Below are positions 1 through 8,340 of a stretch of 64,000 nucleotides of DNA, piece after piece. Under the pieces are notes generated by a model, which did no database searches, was not told the origin of the DNA, and saw nothing but the letters and a program-made list of their open reading frames with translations. Numbering within the stretch: position 1 is the first letter of the stretch; each line of letters opens with the position of its first letter. The translations under genes were made by a program, and so were the position numbers. The DNA comes from Sphingomonadales bacterium (GTDB taxonomy: Bacteria; Pseudomonadota; Alphaproteobacteria; Sphingomonadales; Sphingomonadaceae), in NCBI GenBank assembly GCA_016704425.1, contig JADJAC010000002.1, positions 310,001 to 374,000 of the forward strand. Reading direction: 5' to 3'.

Positions 1-1
1 G

Positions 2-715
2 GACAAGTTGCGCGTCGTTTACGGCCGCGTTGATTATGACCAAATGCAGGCAGCCAGCATTGCCAGCCTGAAGGGATATTCTGCTGCGGAGCCTCGGTGG
101 CGAGTTGGCGGATCGCTCGAAGTTCGGCAAGGCTTGAACATTCTAGGTGCCACCAAGAATTGCGGGCCTGGTTTCGTGCGTTGCTTCAACCCGGGTATCG
201 TGCCGCCAAGTTTCCTGAACGCAGACCTGACAGCCTTCATTGTGCGGGCAGCCGCCAATCTGGAATTTCGACCCACACCGGCTTTGACGCTTGCCCTTTC
301 TCCGCGCGCCCAATTCGCGCCGCATGCCTTGCCTGCCTACGAAGAATTTACGGCAGGTAATTTCACGATCGGCCGCGGCTATAGCCCAAGCGCGCTTTCG
401 GGAGACATCGCCCTTGGCATCGCAAGCGAGGTGAGGATTGGCAGTCTCGTTCCCGCTTCAAGTCGTGATACCGCGGTGCAAGGATATGCGTTCCTCGATT
501 CCGCCTGGCTATGGGATAACAATGGCGGATCGACCGGCAATGCACAGCATCTGACGTCAGCTGGTGGCGGTGTTCGTGCTGCGATTGGCGACCGGTTCAA
601 ACTCGATACCATCCTTGCCGTACCCATGGCCAAGTTGATCGCGCTCGGAGGGCGCGGAGATGTTCGCCTTCTCGTCAATCTGACGATGAACTTGCTGCCC
701 TGGAAGCGCCGCTAG
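2..715 (+). CDS. TpsB/ShlB-family outer-membrane transporter, C-terminal part (5' end outside window)
   Basis: The reading frame is open from the window edge, so this is the last about 237 residues of a longer protein. The fragment has the look of the beta-barrel end of two-partner-secretion transporters (ShlB/FhaC/HecB): a GRGY motif followed by LSGD, then alternating hydrophobic and polar strands, ending near a basic terminus. Such proteins sit in the outer membrane and export a large TpsA partner; neither the partner nor the POTRA domains are visible here. The gene ends 14 bp before the attachment repeat of the integrated element, so it is the chromosomal neighbour of that insertion and is not disrupted by it. 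Family assignment is from the C-terminal half only. Confidence 0.7.
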   Translation, partial: DKLRVVYGRVDYDQMQAASIASLKGYSAAEPRWRVGGSLEVRQGLNILGATKNCGPGFVRCFNPGIVPPSFLNADLTAFIVRAAANLEFRPTPALTLALSPRAQFAPHALPAYEEFTAGNFTIGRGYSPSALSGDIALGIASEVRIGSLVPASSRDTAVQGYAFLDSAWLWDNNGGSTGNAQHLTSAGGGVRAAIGDRFKLDTILAVPMAKLIALGGRGDVRLLVNLTMNLLPWKRR

Positions 716-729
716 GTTCGATCGACATT

Positions 730-785
730 TGGTGCGCCCGGCGGGATTCGAACCCACGGCCCCCGGATTAGGAATCCGATGCTCT
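730..785. repeat. Left attachment site: displaced 3' fragment of tRNA-Arg(CCT)
   Basis: These 56 bp are identical to 9968-10023 and cover the tRNA from its CCA end through the T arm, variable loop and anticodon arm. The match stops at base 786, where the tRNA D arm should begin, so this copy cannot make a tRNA. This is the standard footprint of a tyrosine recombinase that integrates into the 3' half of a tRNA gene while leaving a functional copy at the other end. Confidence 0.93.
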
Positions 786-891
786 TGGCCGCCGCGCGTA
801 ATATTACGCCACTATGAGCCCTTTCTGTTCTGGCCCGTTCTCTGTCCGTATCGCCATTTGTCATCTCATGTCTTCACAAGTCGCCGCTAAC

Positions 892-912
892 GCGCTATTC
901 CCGTGCTTATCT
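892..912. repeat. Possible integrase arm-type site, left end
   Basis: This 21-bp stretch matches 9893-9913 at 18 of 21 positions in the same orientation, and the last 11 bases (CGTGCTTATCT) are identical. The copies lie about 106 bp and 54 bp inside the two attachment repeats, as expected for arm-type binding sites of P4/lambda-type integrases. The left copy overlaps the region just before the integrase start, so integrase binding here could also autoregulate the gene. Function is inferred from position and repetition only. Confidence 0.45.
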
Positions 913-922
913 GAGAAAGAAC

Positions 923-2260
923 ATGGCAACAGGAAAAATCACAAAGCGGTCTGTCGAGGCCATCATGCTCCCTGCTGAGGGAAAGCGTGAACACCTGTGG
1001 GACGATACCCTCAAGGGGTTCGGGGTGATGGTGACTGACAAGGGTGTGCGATCATATCTCGTCCAATATCGCGTTGGCGGGCGTGGCGCCCCTACTCGCC
1101 GAGTCACAATTGGTGGTCACGGCAACCCGTGGACGGCTGAAAAGGCTCGCGACCGCGCTGAGGAAATCTTGGAGCAGGTCCGCCGCAAGATCGACCCATT
1201 CGATGCGCAGAAGTCTGCCCTGGCGGAGGAGCGTGAGGCAAAACGCCTGGCAGCGCTGGAAACGGCGCGACAATCGCGATTGATCTTCGAAGAGATTGCG
1301 AACCGCTACATTGACGGCGAGGCCAAAAAGAAGCTGCGCACCTGGGCCGAGGTCAAGAGTGTAATTGACCGTGACCTTATGCCATCATTGCGCGGCAAAC
1401 CCCTCACGGCGATCAGCAGCGCCGAGATAAGCGACATCCTGGAAGAAATTGCCGAGCGGAGCCCGAGCGCGTCGCGGAAGGCATATAACGCGCTATCTGC
1501 TGTGTTCGGGTATGCTACGCGCAAGGAACGCTCCATATTCAAGACACACCAGTCGCCGTTGCGGGAAGTTGACTCGCCTTCGGTCCTACCGCCTCGCCAG
1601 CGCATTTTGAGCGACGGAGAACTGCGGCTTATCTGGTCCTCAGCAGGTGATTTGGGTTGGCCATTCTGTGAGATCGTTCGTCTTCTGATCGCGACCGGCC
1701 AGCGGCTTAGAGAAGTTGCTCACGCTCCGTGGACCGAATTTGACCTACCGCACTCCTCGTGGACCATTCCGGGCACGCGCACGAAGAACAAGCTACCGAT
1801 GCTGGTGCACCTGAACGAACCGGCCCGCGCGATCATCAAGAACCTACCGCGCGTCATGAATGACGGCGATTTTCTGTTCTCGACAACAGGCAAGACTGCG
1901 GTGAGCGGATTCAGTCGGGCCAAGCGGCGGCTCGACGCTCTCATGCTCAAGGCGCTGCGCGGGGCCGCGAAAAAGGCAGGAGAAGATCCAGACGCGGTAA
2001 AAATTGCCGATTGGCGATTCCACGATCTGCGTCGCACGATGTCGACCTATTGCCAGCGCCTCGGCATCCCCTCGGAGATTGTCGACCGTATGCAGAACCA
2101 CGTCACCGAGGCGCAGTCCGGCACGCGCAAGTCCTATCAGCTTTATCAATTCGTCGCCGAAAAGAAGGACGGCTTTGAAAAATGGGGGCGGTTCGTGACG
2201 CGTTTACCCGGAAAGCGGCCAGAGCGAAACAATGTCGTTGAATTGAGAGCGAAAGCATGA
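923..2260 (+). CDS. int: Tyrosine-type site-specific integrase (P4 family, DUF4102 N-terminus)
   Basis: This 445-residue protein would catalyse insertion and excision of the element at tRNA-Arg. The N-terminal about 90 residues resemble the arm-DNA-binding DUF4102 domain (GFGVMV, then YRVGGR). A core-binding domain follows, then the catalytic domain. The active-site residues are visible: Arg261 (TGQRLRE), His367 and Arg370 (HDLRR), His393 (QNHV) and the nucleophile Tyr405 (SYQLY). The length is normal for the family and all five residues are present, so it should be functional. It lies 137 bp inside the left attachment repeat and points into the element. Its stop overlaps the next start (ATGA), suggesting co-transcription. 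Confidence 0.95.
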   Translation: MATGKITKRSVEAIMLPAEGKREHLWDDTLKGFGVMVTDKGVRSYLVQYRVGGRGAPTRRVTIGGHGNPWTAEKARDRAEEILEQVRRKIDPFDAQKSALAEEREAKRLAALETARQSRLIFEEIANRYIDGEAKKKLRTWAEVKSVIDRDLMPSLRGKPLTAISSAEISDILEEIAERSPSASRKAYNALSAVFGYATRKERSIFKTHQSPLREVDSPSVLPPRQRILSDGELRLIWSSAGDLGWPFCEIVRLLIATGQRLREVAHAPWTEFDLPHSSWTIPGTRTKNKLPMLVHLNEPARAIIKNLPRVMNDGDFLFSTTGKTAVSGFSRAKRRLDALMLKALRGAAKKAGEDPDAVKIADWRFHDLRRTMSTYCQRLGIPSEIVDRMQNHVTEAQSGTRKSYQLYQFVAEKKDGFEKWGRFVTRLPGKRPERNNVVELRAKA

Positions 2261-3042
2261 GCTGGTTTTTGAATGAGAAGGTGTGGCGTTCCAAGTTGTG
2301 GCCACGGACCGAGCGCACGAAAATCTTCATCGGCGATGCGGTTATGACGGCTGGACAAGCTATGTTCAGCGAATGGGACGGTCGTGAAGGCGATGTGGTG
2401 CCCAATCTGAATCGTGTGACAACTGATAGCCTGCGAATTTATGCTCGTGACGCAATCCGCGAGGGTGAAGACCCAGAGGAATTTCGTCTAGCCAATGCGC
2501 GGCGCGAGACTCGACTGCGGCGGGTCATAAGCTGGATTGTGGTCGGCGCCTTAAATGGGGACTATGCTACGTTTCTGCGTCTTCCCGAAGGCGGAGACCA
2601 TCTAAGGGTCGAACCAGCCGTGTGGAATACGGACGATGAATTTAAGATATTTTCCGATACGCGAATGCGATACTGTGTGCCGGACCCAAGTTATTTCGAG
2701 ACAGACTGGGACGCTTACGTGTTCTTCGACCGCACCGCATTTGAGCTGGAGGTTGGAAAGCTTGGGAATGCTCCCCTCAAAGTCAGCGAATCCGACTTGG
2801 ACGCGTTGCCAACACCATTGCGAATTGCCGTGCGTCTTGCACTCGATCACCCAGGCATTGCAAAGATGCCGAAAGGAAAGCGCGACAATCTTGCACGTAT
2901 CGCGTGGCGCAATGCCTATCCCGGCGCAGACACAGAGTCAGAAACGCATATACCTGCCATTGTCTCGGTCCTGTCAGAGCCAAAAATCGATGTCATCCGT
3001 AAGCAAAAAGAGGCGGCGCGACTTCGCAAGCGATCCGACTAG
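2257..3042 (+). CDS. Hypothetical protein, translationally coupled to the integrase
   Basis: A 261-residue protein of unknown function. It starts within the integrase stop codon (ATGA overlap), so the two are probably translated together. There is no signal peptide or membrane segment. The sequence is rich in charged and aromatic residues (for example FFDRTAFELEVGKLG in the middle) and ends in a basic stretch (RKQKEAARLRKRSD), which could bind nucleic acid. No catalytic motif was recognised. Its position suggests a role in excision, integration control or element maintenance, but that is only inference. About 200 bp without a gene follow, including a C7T7 homopolymer pair at 3054-3067. Confidence 0.7.
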   Translation: MSWFLNEKVWRSKLWPRTERTKIFIGDAVMTAGQAMFSEWDGREGDVVPNLNRVTTDSLRIYARDAIREGEDPEEFRLANARRETRLRRVISWIVVGALNGDYATFLRLPEGGDHLRVEPAVWNTDDEFKIFSDTRMRYCVPDPSYFETDWDAYVFFDRTAFELEVGKLGNAPLKVSESDLDALPTPLRIAVRLALDHPGIAKMPKGKRDNLARIAWRNAYPGADTESETHIPAIVSVLSEPKIDVIRKQKEAARLRKRSD

Positions 3043-3242
3043 CGAAAATTGCACCCCCCCTTTTTTTGGCTGAAATCTGGCCCAAACGACATGCCCCCCC
3101 TGCCAATAACGCCTTCGCAACCGCATTGGGATGCCTGAAACCATGCGACTTCCGCCGTTTGTCCGCATAACTAGTTGCCCGTCTCCGCTTCTGTGTTTGC
3201 GGCGATGCCAGCCGGGGCAGTCCGACAAGCGAAAGACGGCAA

Positions 3243-3446
3243 ATGACACGGGCCTATCTCCGCACTAGAGACGCGGCCAGCTATCTCGGGGTCGGCAAGT
3301 CCACACTTGAGCGCAAGCGCATCGAGGGCACAGGGCCAAAATTCCGCCGCCTTGGCACTCGGATGATTTCTTATGCCGTGGCCGATCTGGACGCTTGGGC
3401 GAGCGAAAACGTCCATACGTCGACATCTGAAAAGCTGGTGGGGTGA
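3243..3446 (+). CDS. AlpA/excisionase-like helix-turn-helix DNA-binding protein
   Basis: A 67-residue protein with the compact MerR-like winged-HTH seen in AlpA regulators and excisionases: a RTRDAASYLGV recognition-helix start, KSTLERKR, then a short wing leading to YAVADLDAW. Proteins of this type activate integrase expression or bend att DNA to favour excision. It sits between the integrase unit and the replication genes, the usual place for AlpA in P4-like elements. The primase gene starts 6 bp downstream, so the two probably form one transcript. Whether it acts as activator, excisionase or both cannot be told from sequence. Confidence 0.85.
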   Translation: MTRAYLRTRDAASYLGVGKSTLERKRIEGTGPKFRRLGTRMISYAVADLDAWASENVHTSTSEKLVG

Positions 3447-3452
3447 TCTGCT

Positions 3453-4388
3453 ATGCGCCTGGGGCCTTTTAGCTCATCGAGCGGGCTGCTGCTCGACCTC
3501 GATACGATCCGCCGCGATTATCCGCTGCCCTCTGTCGCAGGGGCTTCCGTCAAGCTTCGTCCCGCCGGTCGCGAACTGATCGGATGTTGCCCGTTCCATG
3601 CGGACAGGTCGCCAAGCTTCACGATTTTCGGCGGTGGCCAGCGCTTCCATTGCTTCGGCTGCGGCGAAAGCGGAGATGTGATCGACTTTGTCCGCAAGGC
3701 GCATGGTGTCGGGCTTCGGGAGGCTGCGGACATGCTCACAGGCGGCAATCTTCCCGTAGTGGCCGTTCCCGCGCCTCCTGAACGCCCAGAGCGCGACACA
3801 CAGGCTGAAGCGCTTGCGATATGGCGCAATGCTTCTTCCATCCGCGGTACGCCCGCACAGACCTACCTGGCAGGCCGCGGAATAACGACTCGGCTGCCTG
3901 AAAGCCTGCGGTTCGCCCGGCTGAAATATGGAGCGCGTGGTCGAGAGTATCCGTGCCTGGTAGCACTGGTGGCCTCGGTCGATAACAAGGCGACCGGGAT
4001 TCAGCGCACATACTTGACGGAGCACGGCCGCAAGGCAGACGTCCCCAAGGTGAAGCTCTCGCTTGGCAATGTCCTTGGTGGGGCAATTCGCCTCGCGCCC
4101 GCTGCTGCTGTCCTGACCGTTTGCGAGGGGCTGGAAGACGGGCTGTCGCTGCAACAGGAGACCGGCATGGCGTGCTGGGTGGCTGCTGGTGCAAGTATGT
4201 TGCCGGGCATGCGGCTGCCGGTCGGGTGCAATGATGTCATCATCGGCGCGGACACTGATGAGACCGGTGAGCGCGAAGCGCAAAAGGCTGCAACCGCCTT
4301 CACCGAACAGGGCCGCAGAGTTCGGATCATCCGCCCGCTCGATGGCTGCAAAGATTTCAATGAAGAACTACAGAAAGGGGCTGCATGA
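3453..4388 (+). CDS. CHC2 zinc-finger / Toprim DNA primase
   Basis: A 311-residue primase for element replication. The N-terminal zinc finger is visible as Cys45-Cys46-PF-His49 and His66-Cys67-FG-Cys70, the CHC2 type found in DnaG-like primases. A Toprim-like domain follows around residues 210-300 with a CEGLEDGLS motif and later GADTDETG, which would hold the catalytic acidic residues. It is shorter than DnaG because it lacks the helicase-interaction domain, as is typical of plasmid and satellite primases. It overlaps the downstream DUF3987 gene by 4 bp (ATGA), which suggests a primase plus ATPase pair acting at the element's origin. Confidence 0.9.
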   Translation: MRLGPFSSSSGLLLDLDTIRRDYPLPSVAGASVKLRPAGRELIGCCPFHADRSPSFTIFGGGQRFHCFGCGESGDVIDFVRKAHGVGLREAADMLTGGNLPVVAVPAPPERPERDTQAEALAIWRNASSIRGTPAQTYLAGRGITTRLPESLRFARLKYGARGREYPCLVALVASVDNKATGIQRTYLTEHGRKADVPKVKLSLGNVLGGAIRLAPAAAVLTVCEGLEDGLSLQQETGMACWVAAGASMLPGMRLPVGCNDVIIGADTDETGEREAQKAATAFTEQGRRVRIIRPLDGCKDFNEELQKGAA

Positions 4389-5908
4389 TGGCGTCCGTTA
4401 ATGCGCGTATCGACCAGGCGCCGATCATCGACATCTGGCCAGAGCCGCAACCAATCCAGAGCACTTTGCCGTCCGTGCTGGCGTTCGACATCGGCATGTT
4501 GCCAAATCCCCTGCACGCATGGGTGCAGGACATTTCTGATCGCATGCAAGCGCCGATTGAGTATGTCGCCGTGTCTGCCATGATCGCTGCGGGAACACTC
4601 ATCGGCCGCAAAGTCGGCATTCGCCCGCAGGAAAATACCGACTGGGTGGAAGTGCCGAACTTCTGGGGCTGCATTATCGGGCGCCCTGGTGTTCTCAAGT
4701 CGCCATCGATGAAGGCTGCACTTGCTCCCCTCTACCGGATCGCCGAACGCGAACGTGAACTGTTTCAGGCCAAGCATGACGAGTGGGCGGACCGCGAAAT
4801 CGAACGCGAGATGCGCGCCGACGCGTTCAAGAAGGCCGTTAAGGGGCGGTTGAGAGATAACCCCGGCGCATCATTGGCCGATCTTACCGCTGCTGATGAT
4901 CCGGAGCCGCAACTGACGCGCTACGTCGCGAATGATACGTCATACCAGTCGCTCGCTGAATTGCTCCGCACTGGTGCGCCGAACGGCATCCTCGCGTTCC
5001 GGGATGAGTTGATGTCGCTCATCAAGGGCCTGGACAACGAGGCCAACGTCGAAGCACGCGGCTTCTATCTAAGCGGCTGGAACGGCACCGAAGCATATAC
5101 GTTCGACCGTATCGGGCGCGGTTTCAATCTTCATATCCCTGCCGTCACGATCAGCCTGTTTGGTTCGACGCAACCGGGACGCATCTGCGAGTATGTTTCA
5201 AACGTCCTTGCTGGTGGTGCTGGCGATGACGGGCTTATCCAGCGGTTCGGCTTCATGGTCTGGCCGGACATGCCGGCCAATTGGAAGGACATCGACCGCG
5301 AGCCCGATGCCTATGCACGTGGGCAAGCCTTTGCGGCCTACGATTGTCTCGCCGCGCTCGATCCGGCGCAGATGGGTGCCAGCAGCGATAATTATGGCGG
5401 GCCGCCATATCTTCGTTTCGACGAGGAGGCTCAAGCCGAGTTTCGGCAATGGCGCACCAACCTCGAAGGACGCCTGCGCAATGGAGACATGCACCCGACG
5501 CTGGAAAGCCATATTGCCAAATACCGCAAGCTGATCCCGACAATCGCCCTCGTTCATCACCTAATGGAAATCGGCTCCGGCCCTGTGGGGCTTTTGTCAG
5601 TTTTGGCAGCGATGGCATGGGGCGAATTTCTGGAAAGTCATGCGCTCCGCGTCTACGGTGCCGCCGCCGATATCAGTGGCGACGGCGCCCGGACAATTAT
5701 CCGCAACATCAAGAAGGGCGAACTTTCCAGCCCGTTCACGATCCGCGAACTGAAGCGCAAGGGTTGGTCCGGACTTACTGATGAAGCGCACGTCATGCGG
5801 GCTCTGGAATTGCTTGAAGAGCATCACTTCCTGAGGGTGAAGCCTGTTGAAACGGGTGGGCGTCGCTCGCCTCAGGTCATCATCAATCCGAAGGTATTGG
5901 GCCAATGA
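4385..5908 (+). CDS. DUF3987-family P-loop protein (putative replicative ATPase/helicase)
   Basis: A 507-residue protein that looks like the DUF3987 family, which is common beside primases in prophages, plasmids and islands. A Walker-A-like motif is visible: Gly99-RP-Gly102-VL-Lys105-Ser106. Upstream is a conserved-looking block (AVSAMIAAGTLIGRKVGI), and a charged helical region follows at about 125-160. The C-terminal part resembles a winged-helix module. The likely role is DNA unwinding or loading at the origin together with the overlapping primase. No protein of this family is well characterised to my knowledge, so the enzymatic role is inference. Its stop overlaps the next gene (ATGA). 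Confidence 0.8.
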   Translation: MMASVNARIDQAPIIDIWPEPQPIQSTLPSVLAFDIGMLPNPLHAWVQDISDRMQAPIEYVAVSAMIAAGTLIGRKVGIRPQENTDWVEVPNFWGCIIGRPGVLKSPSMKAALAPLYRIAERERELFQAKHDEWADREIEREMRADAFKKAVKGRLRDNPGASLADLTAADDPEPQLTRYVANDTSYQSLAELLRTGAPNGILAFRDELMSLIKGLDNEANVEARGFYLSGWNGTEAYTFDRIGRGFNLHIPAVTISLFGSTQPGRICEYVSNVLAGGAGDDGLIQRFGFMVWPDMPANWKDIDREPDAYARGQAFAAYDCLAALDPAQMGASSDNYGGPPYLRFDEEAQAEFRQWRTNLEGRLRNGDMHPTLESHIAKYRKLIPTIALVHHLMEIGSGPVGLLSVLAAMAWGEFLESHALRVYGAAADISGDGARTIIRNIKKGELSSPFTIRELKRKGWSGLTDEAHVMRALELLEEHHFLRVKPVETGGRRSPQVIINPKVLGQ

Positions 5909-6417
5909 GTTATCTATCCAGACTTCGCGAATTTCAGGAAAAGGGCCAGGTCGAGGAACTGCCAAAACTGCCAAAAGCCCCTTTTGTCAGTTTTGACAGT
6001 GAAGTGAGTAGCCGCATTCCAGCAATTCCTGAAATTCCACCCGAGATTGCGATGGGCCTCAGCCGTCTGCGCGGTATGCGTGTGCCGCGCATCACTCGTC
6101 CGGACGTGTGGCCGGAGATCGTGGCGGATGCTCTGCGGCTTTCCTCTGAGGGCTGGGCAGTCTCGGCGCTGGGCTTGGGCTGGTCGCCGCTCGAACTGTG
6201 GGGCTGGTCGCCTGATCGTGAGGGATTGGCCGTGTGGCTCGCAGGCCGCCCGCTCGTATTGATCGATGACACAATGGCGATTGTTCGCGATTGCGATAAA
6301 CGATGTGTGTTTCATCGGCAGGACAGTCAAGGTGCGCGTTTCCTTTGGGAATTGCCCTTACCCTACCACCACGAAAGGAAATTTCATGGCGCGGCTATCG
6401 GAACCCCAAAAGGTTGA
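5905..6417 (+). CDS. Hypothetical protein, third gene of the replication operon
   Basis: A 170-residue protein starting in the stop codon of the DUF3987 gene. The first about 50 residues are proline-rich and probably disordered (repeated KLPK and PEIP segments). A compact domain follows, with several tryptophans (GWAVSALGLGWSPLELWGW) and an end rich in His and aromatic residues. There is no transmembrane segment or signal peptide. I do not recognise the family. The strict coupling to primase and ATPase suggests a role in element replication or copy control. The last 32 bp overlap the DUF2280 gene in another frame. Confidence 0.65.
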   Translation: MSYLSRLREFQEKGQVEELPKLPKAPFVSFDSEVSSRIPAIPEIPPEIAMGLSRLRGMRVPRITRPDVWPEIVADALRLSSEGWAVSALGLGWSPLELWGWSPDREGLAVWLAGRPLVLIDDTMAIVRDCDKRCVFHRQDSQGARFLWELPLPYHHERKFHGAAIGTPKG

Positions 6418-6862
6418 AATTGTGCGCTTATTGGGGGCAGGGGCGACACCCCCACAAGTTGCGGCGCGAATGCGCGAGAATCATGGGATTACAGTCGATC
6501 GTTTTCAGATTCGAGCATACGACGCATCCGGCCCGAGATTTGAAGGGGGAGCTCATTTAAGTGATTTGTTCTGGGAGCAGCGCGAAGCTTATCAGAACGA
6601 ACTTGCTTCCATCCCGATTGTCCACGCGGCTTATCGTCTGGGGCAGATTCAACAACTCCACGAGCGTGCAAAAGCGAAGGGTGATATTCGCAACTCAATG
6701 GCGCTCTTGAAGATGGCTGCTAAGGAAGCAAAGTTATTCCATGTCTGGTCGACGAACCTTGGCGACTTGAGCCTCCGTCACGAACAAAGGCCGCAAATCG
6801 CTCAGCGCGCGGAACTGGCTGAAATTTTCGATAGAGTCATGATGCGCAGGGCGCGGCATTAA
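6386..6862 (+). CDS. DUF2280 protein, phage terminase-small-subunit-like
   Basis: A 158-residue protein. The start at 6386 is chosen because an AAAGGA ribosome-binding site lies just upstream and the protein then begins with the typical domain. The N-terminal about 65 residues match the DUF2280 pattern: LSEPQKVEIVRLLGAGATPPQV, an HTH-like helix pair followed by MRENHGITVDRFQIRAYD. DUF2280 proteins occur next to phage large terminases and probably recognise pac/cos DNA. Here no large terminase, portal or capsid gene follows. A lone small-terminase-like protein in a satellite could redirect a helper phage's packaging motor, as TerS does in SaPIs. That role is inference. Confidence 0.75.
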   Translation: MARLSEPQKVEIVRLLGAGATPPQVAARMRENHGITVDRFQIRAYDASGPRFEGGAHLSDLFWEQREAYQNELASIPIVHAAYRLGQIQQLHERAKAKGDIRNSMALLKMAAKEAKLFHVWSTNLGDLSLRHEQRPQIAQRAELAEIFDRVMMRRARH

Positions 6863-6886
6863 TGTTCAATGGCCGCATCCTGGGCG

Positions 6887-7132
6887 CTAATAGTTAGCCC
6901 TTGAGAGCAATTCCGACAACCGGCAGTCCAGCGCTTCGGCGATCTTCATTAGGTTGAGGAACGATACATTGCGCTCGCCTCGTTCGAGCTTTCCCATGTG
7001 AGATCGCTCGATCCGTGCAGCATGAGCCAAGCCCTCTTGGGAAATTTTCCGTTCCGTTCGGGCATCGCGAATTGCTAGCCCCAGCGGAACAAGGAGGTGA
7101 TCTTGAGTTCTGTCTCTGGGAACGCGTGGCAC
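6887..7132 (-). CDS. XRE-family transcriptional regulator (small HTH)
   Basis: An 81-residue Cro/CI-type HTH protein, almost entirely one HTH_3 domain: LGLAIRDARTERKISQEGLAH, then ERSHMGKLERGERNVS and a helical end (LMKIAEALDCRLSELL). It lacks the dimerisation or cleavage domain of phage CI repressors. It lies on the opposite strand, tail-to-tail with the DUF2280 gene and divergent from the Sel1-type gene, so it could repress its own promoter and that of the cargo in the 112-bp region 7133-7244. It is a candidate element repressor; the target is unknown. Confidence 0.88.
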   Translation of the reverse strand: MPRVPRDRTQDHLLVPLGLAIRDARTERKISQEGLAHAARIERSHMGKLERGERNVSFLNLMKIAEALDCRLSELLSRANY

Positions 7133-7244
7133 GCATCAACAATTCGCCTTTTAGGTTCACCCAGGCCACGTTATAAGAGACGCCGTGATTTAATACCCAA
7201 TCTGATTCGATAGGTTGCTGTGCGCGGCATATTGGGAGGCAGTA

Positions 7245-8177
7245 ATGGGCCGAAATGTGGGGCTGTTTCTTTTTTTAGTATTTGGCGTCACGTTTTTGCC
7301 CGAAGTCGTGTTCGCGCAATCCAACACTGAGGCGCGGGAGGTAGAGCTTGAGCAAGCGAAACTTGCATGGCAGGGATGCGTTCAGGTTAATCGTGCTCGC
7401 AGAAGCGGTCCGCCTGTTAGCGATCCCCGAAATGAGGTCAACGCCTCCCGGGTGCCGTGCGCGCAGCATTGGAAACGCGCAAAGGCTGCGATTCAAGACG
7501 TCGAATTGGCAGCAGGGCGGCCAGCAACAGGGCCACACGCGGACGATCTATTCAATGACATAGAGCGAAAAGTCGCTGCATCGCTGCTTGAGGCTGGACC
7601 CGACCTTTTCAGAAACTCCATTTCTCCCGGGAAAGCCAACGATGAACGGCCTACCCCCCCGCAACCCATGGCCATGGCATGCAAGGGTTCTGTTCAGAAA
7701 GGACTAAGGGCATATCAACAGGGCGACTACGAGGGTGCGCTTTGTCATTGGCTACCAAAGGCCCGAGTAGGCGATGCTGTTGCACAGAACAACATGGGTG
7801 TGCTTTTCGAAGGCGGTCTTACCAGCCAAACGCCCCGAAGTGACGAACAAGCGGCGGAATGGTTCATTTTGTCAGCGCGCCAAGGATTTGTGCAAGCGAT
7901 GCACAATCTCGCGAATGTGCAAACCCGACTTGGATACAGGGAAGCCGCAAATTCTTGGCTGGCGATGGCGAACAGCGTTCAGCAGCAGCAAAATCAGGCT
8001 GCTAGCGCTTTGGGATATGCATTGGGTTGCGCCATTGCAGGTGGCTGCCTTCCTCCAACAGCTCCAATGATTCTGCCTCCAACCAGCGCAACTCAGCAGC
8101 CCCCAAAGCCTCCGAAGTGCCAACTGTCCCCATTTCTGAAGGATTTCAACGGAAATCCTAAGGTGGAGTGCAAGTGA
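7245..8177 (+). CDS. Exported Sel1-like repeat protein
   Basis: A 310-residue protein. The ATG at 7245 is preferred because GGGAGGC lies a few bases upstream and a signal peptide begins at once (LFLFLVFGVTFLPEVVFAQ), with a likely cut after the AQ. The region at about residues 145-250 shows Sel1/TPR-type repeats: YQQGDYEGALCHWLPKA, then AQNNMGVLFEGG and AMHNLANVQ. A Gln/Pro-rich tail follows. It is likely periplasmic. Sel1 proteins are scaffolds for protein-protein contacts. Inside the element it counts as cargo and could alter host envelope or phage susceptibility, but no direct evidence supports a specific role. Confidence 0.78.
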   Translation: MGRNVGLFLFLVFGVTFLPEVVFAQSNTEAREVELEQAKLAWQGCVQVNRARRSGPPVSDPRNEVNASRVPCAQHWKRAKAAIQDVELAAGRPATGPHADDLFNDIERKVAASLLEAGPDLFRNSISPGKANDERPTPPQPMAMACKGSVQKGLRAYQQGDYEGALCHWLPKARVGDAVAQNNMGVLFEGGLTSQTPRSDEQAAEWFILSARQGFVQAMHNLANVQTRLGYREAANSWLAMANSVQQQQNQAASALGYALGCAIAGGCLPPTAPMILPPTSATQQPPKPPKCQLSPFLKDFNGNPKVECK

Positions 8178-8340
8178 CATATTTCGCCTATCTGCCTACC
8201 TTCGCAAATGATGGCCATCGCCTGACCAGTAACGTTCCCGATGATCAATAAATGGTCCTACATTTGTCCCAATTCGGGACTGCCATTGCGCTCGACTCCA
8301 ACCGCCAAGTGGGTCAATTTCGCTGCAAAAGGGGGACACT

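Noticed and set aside
796..809. A 14-bp palindrome (GCGTAATATTACGC) that contains TAATATTAC, the nonanucleotide of geminivirus-type rolling-circle origins, close to the left att site.
   Set aside because: No Rep-type nickase is encoded, the element uses a tyrosine integrase, and a 9-base match is expected by chance. It is kept only as a palindrome near the att site.
3054..3067. C7T7 homopolymer pair after the gene at 2257, considered as a terminator or slippage site.
   Set aside because: No hairpin precedes the T run, and the pair lies outside any coding frame.
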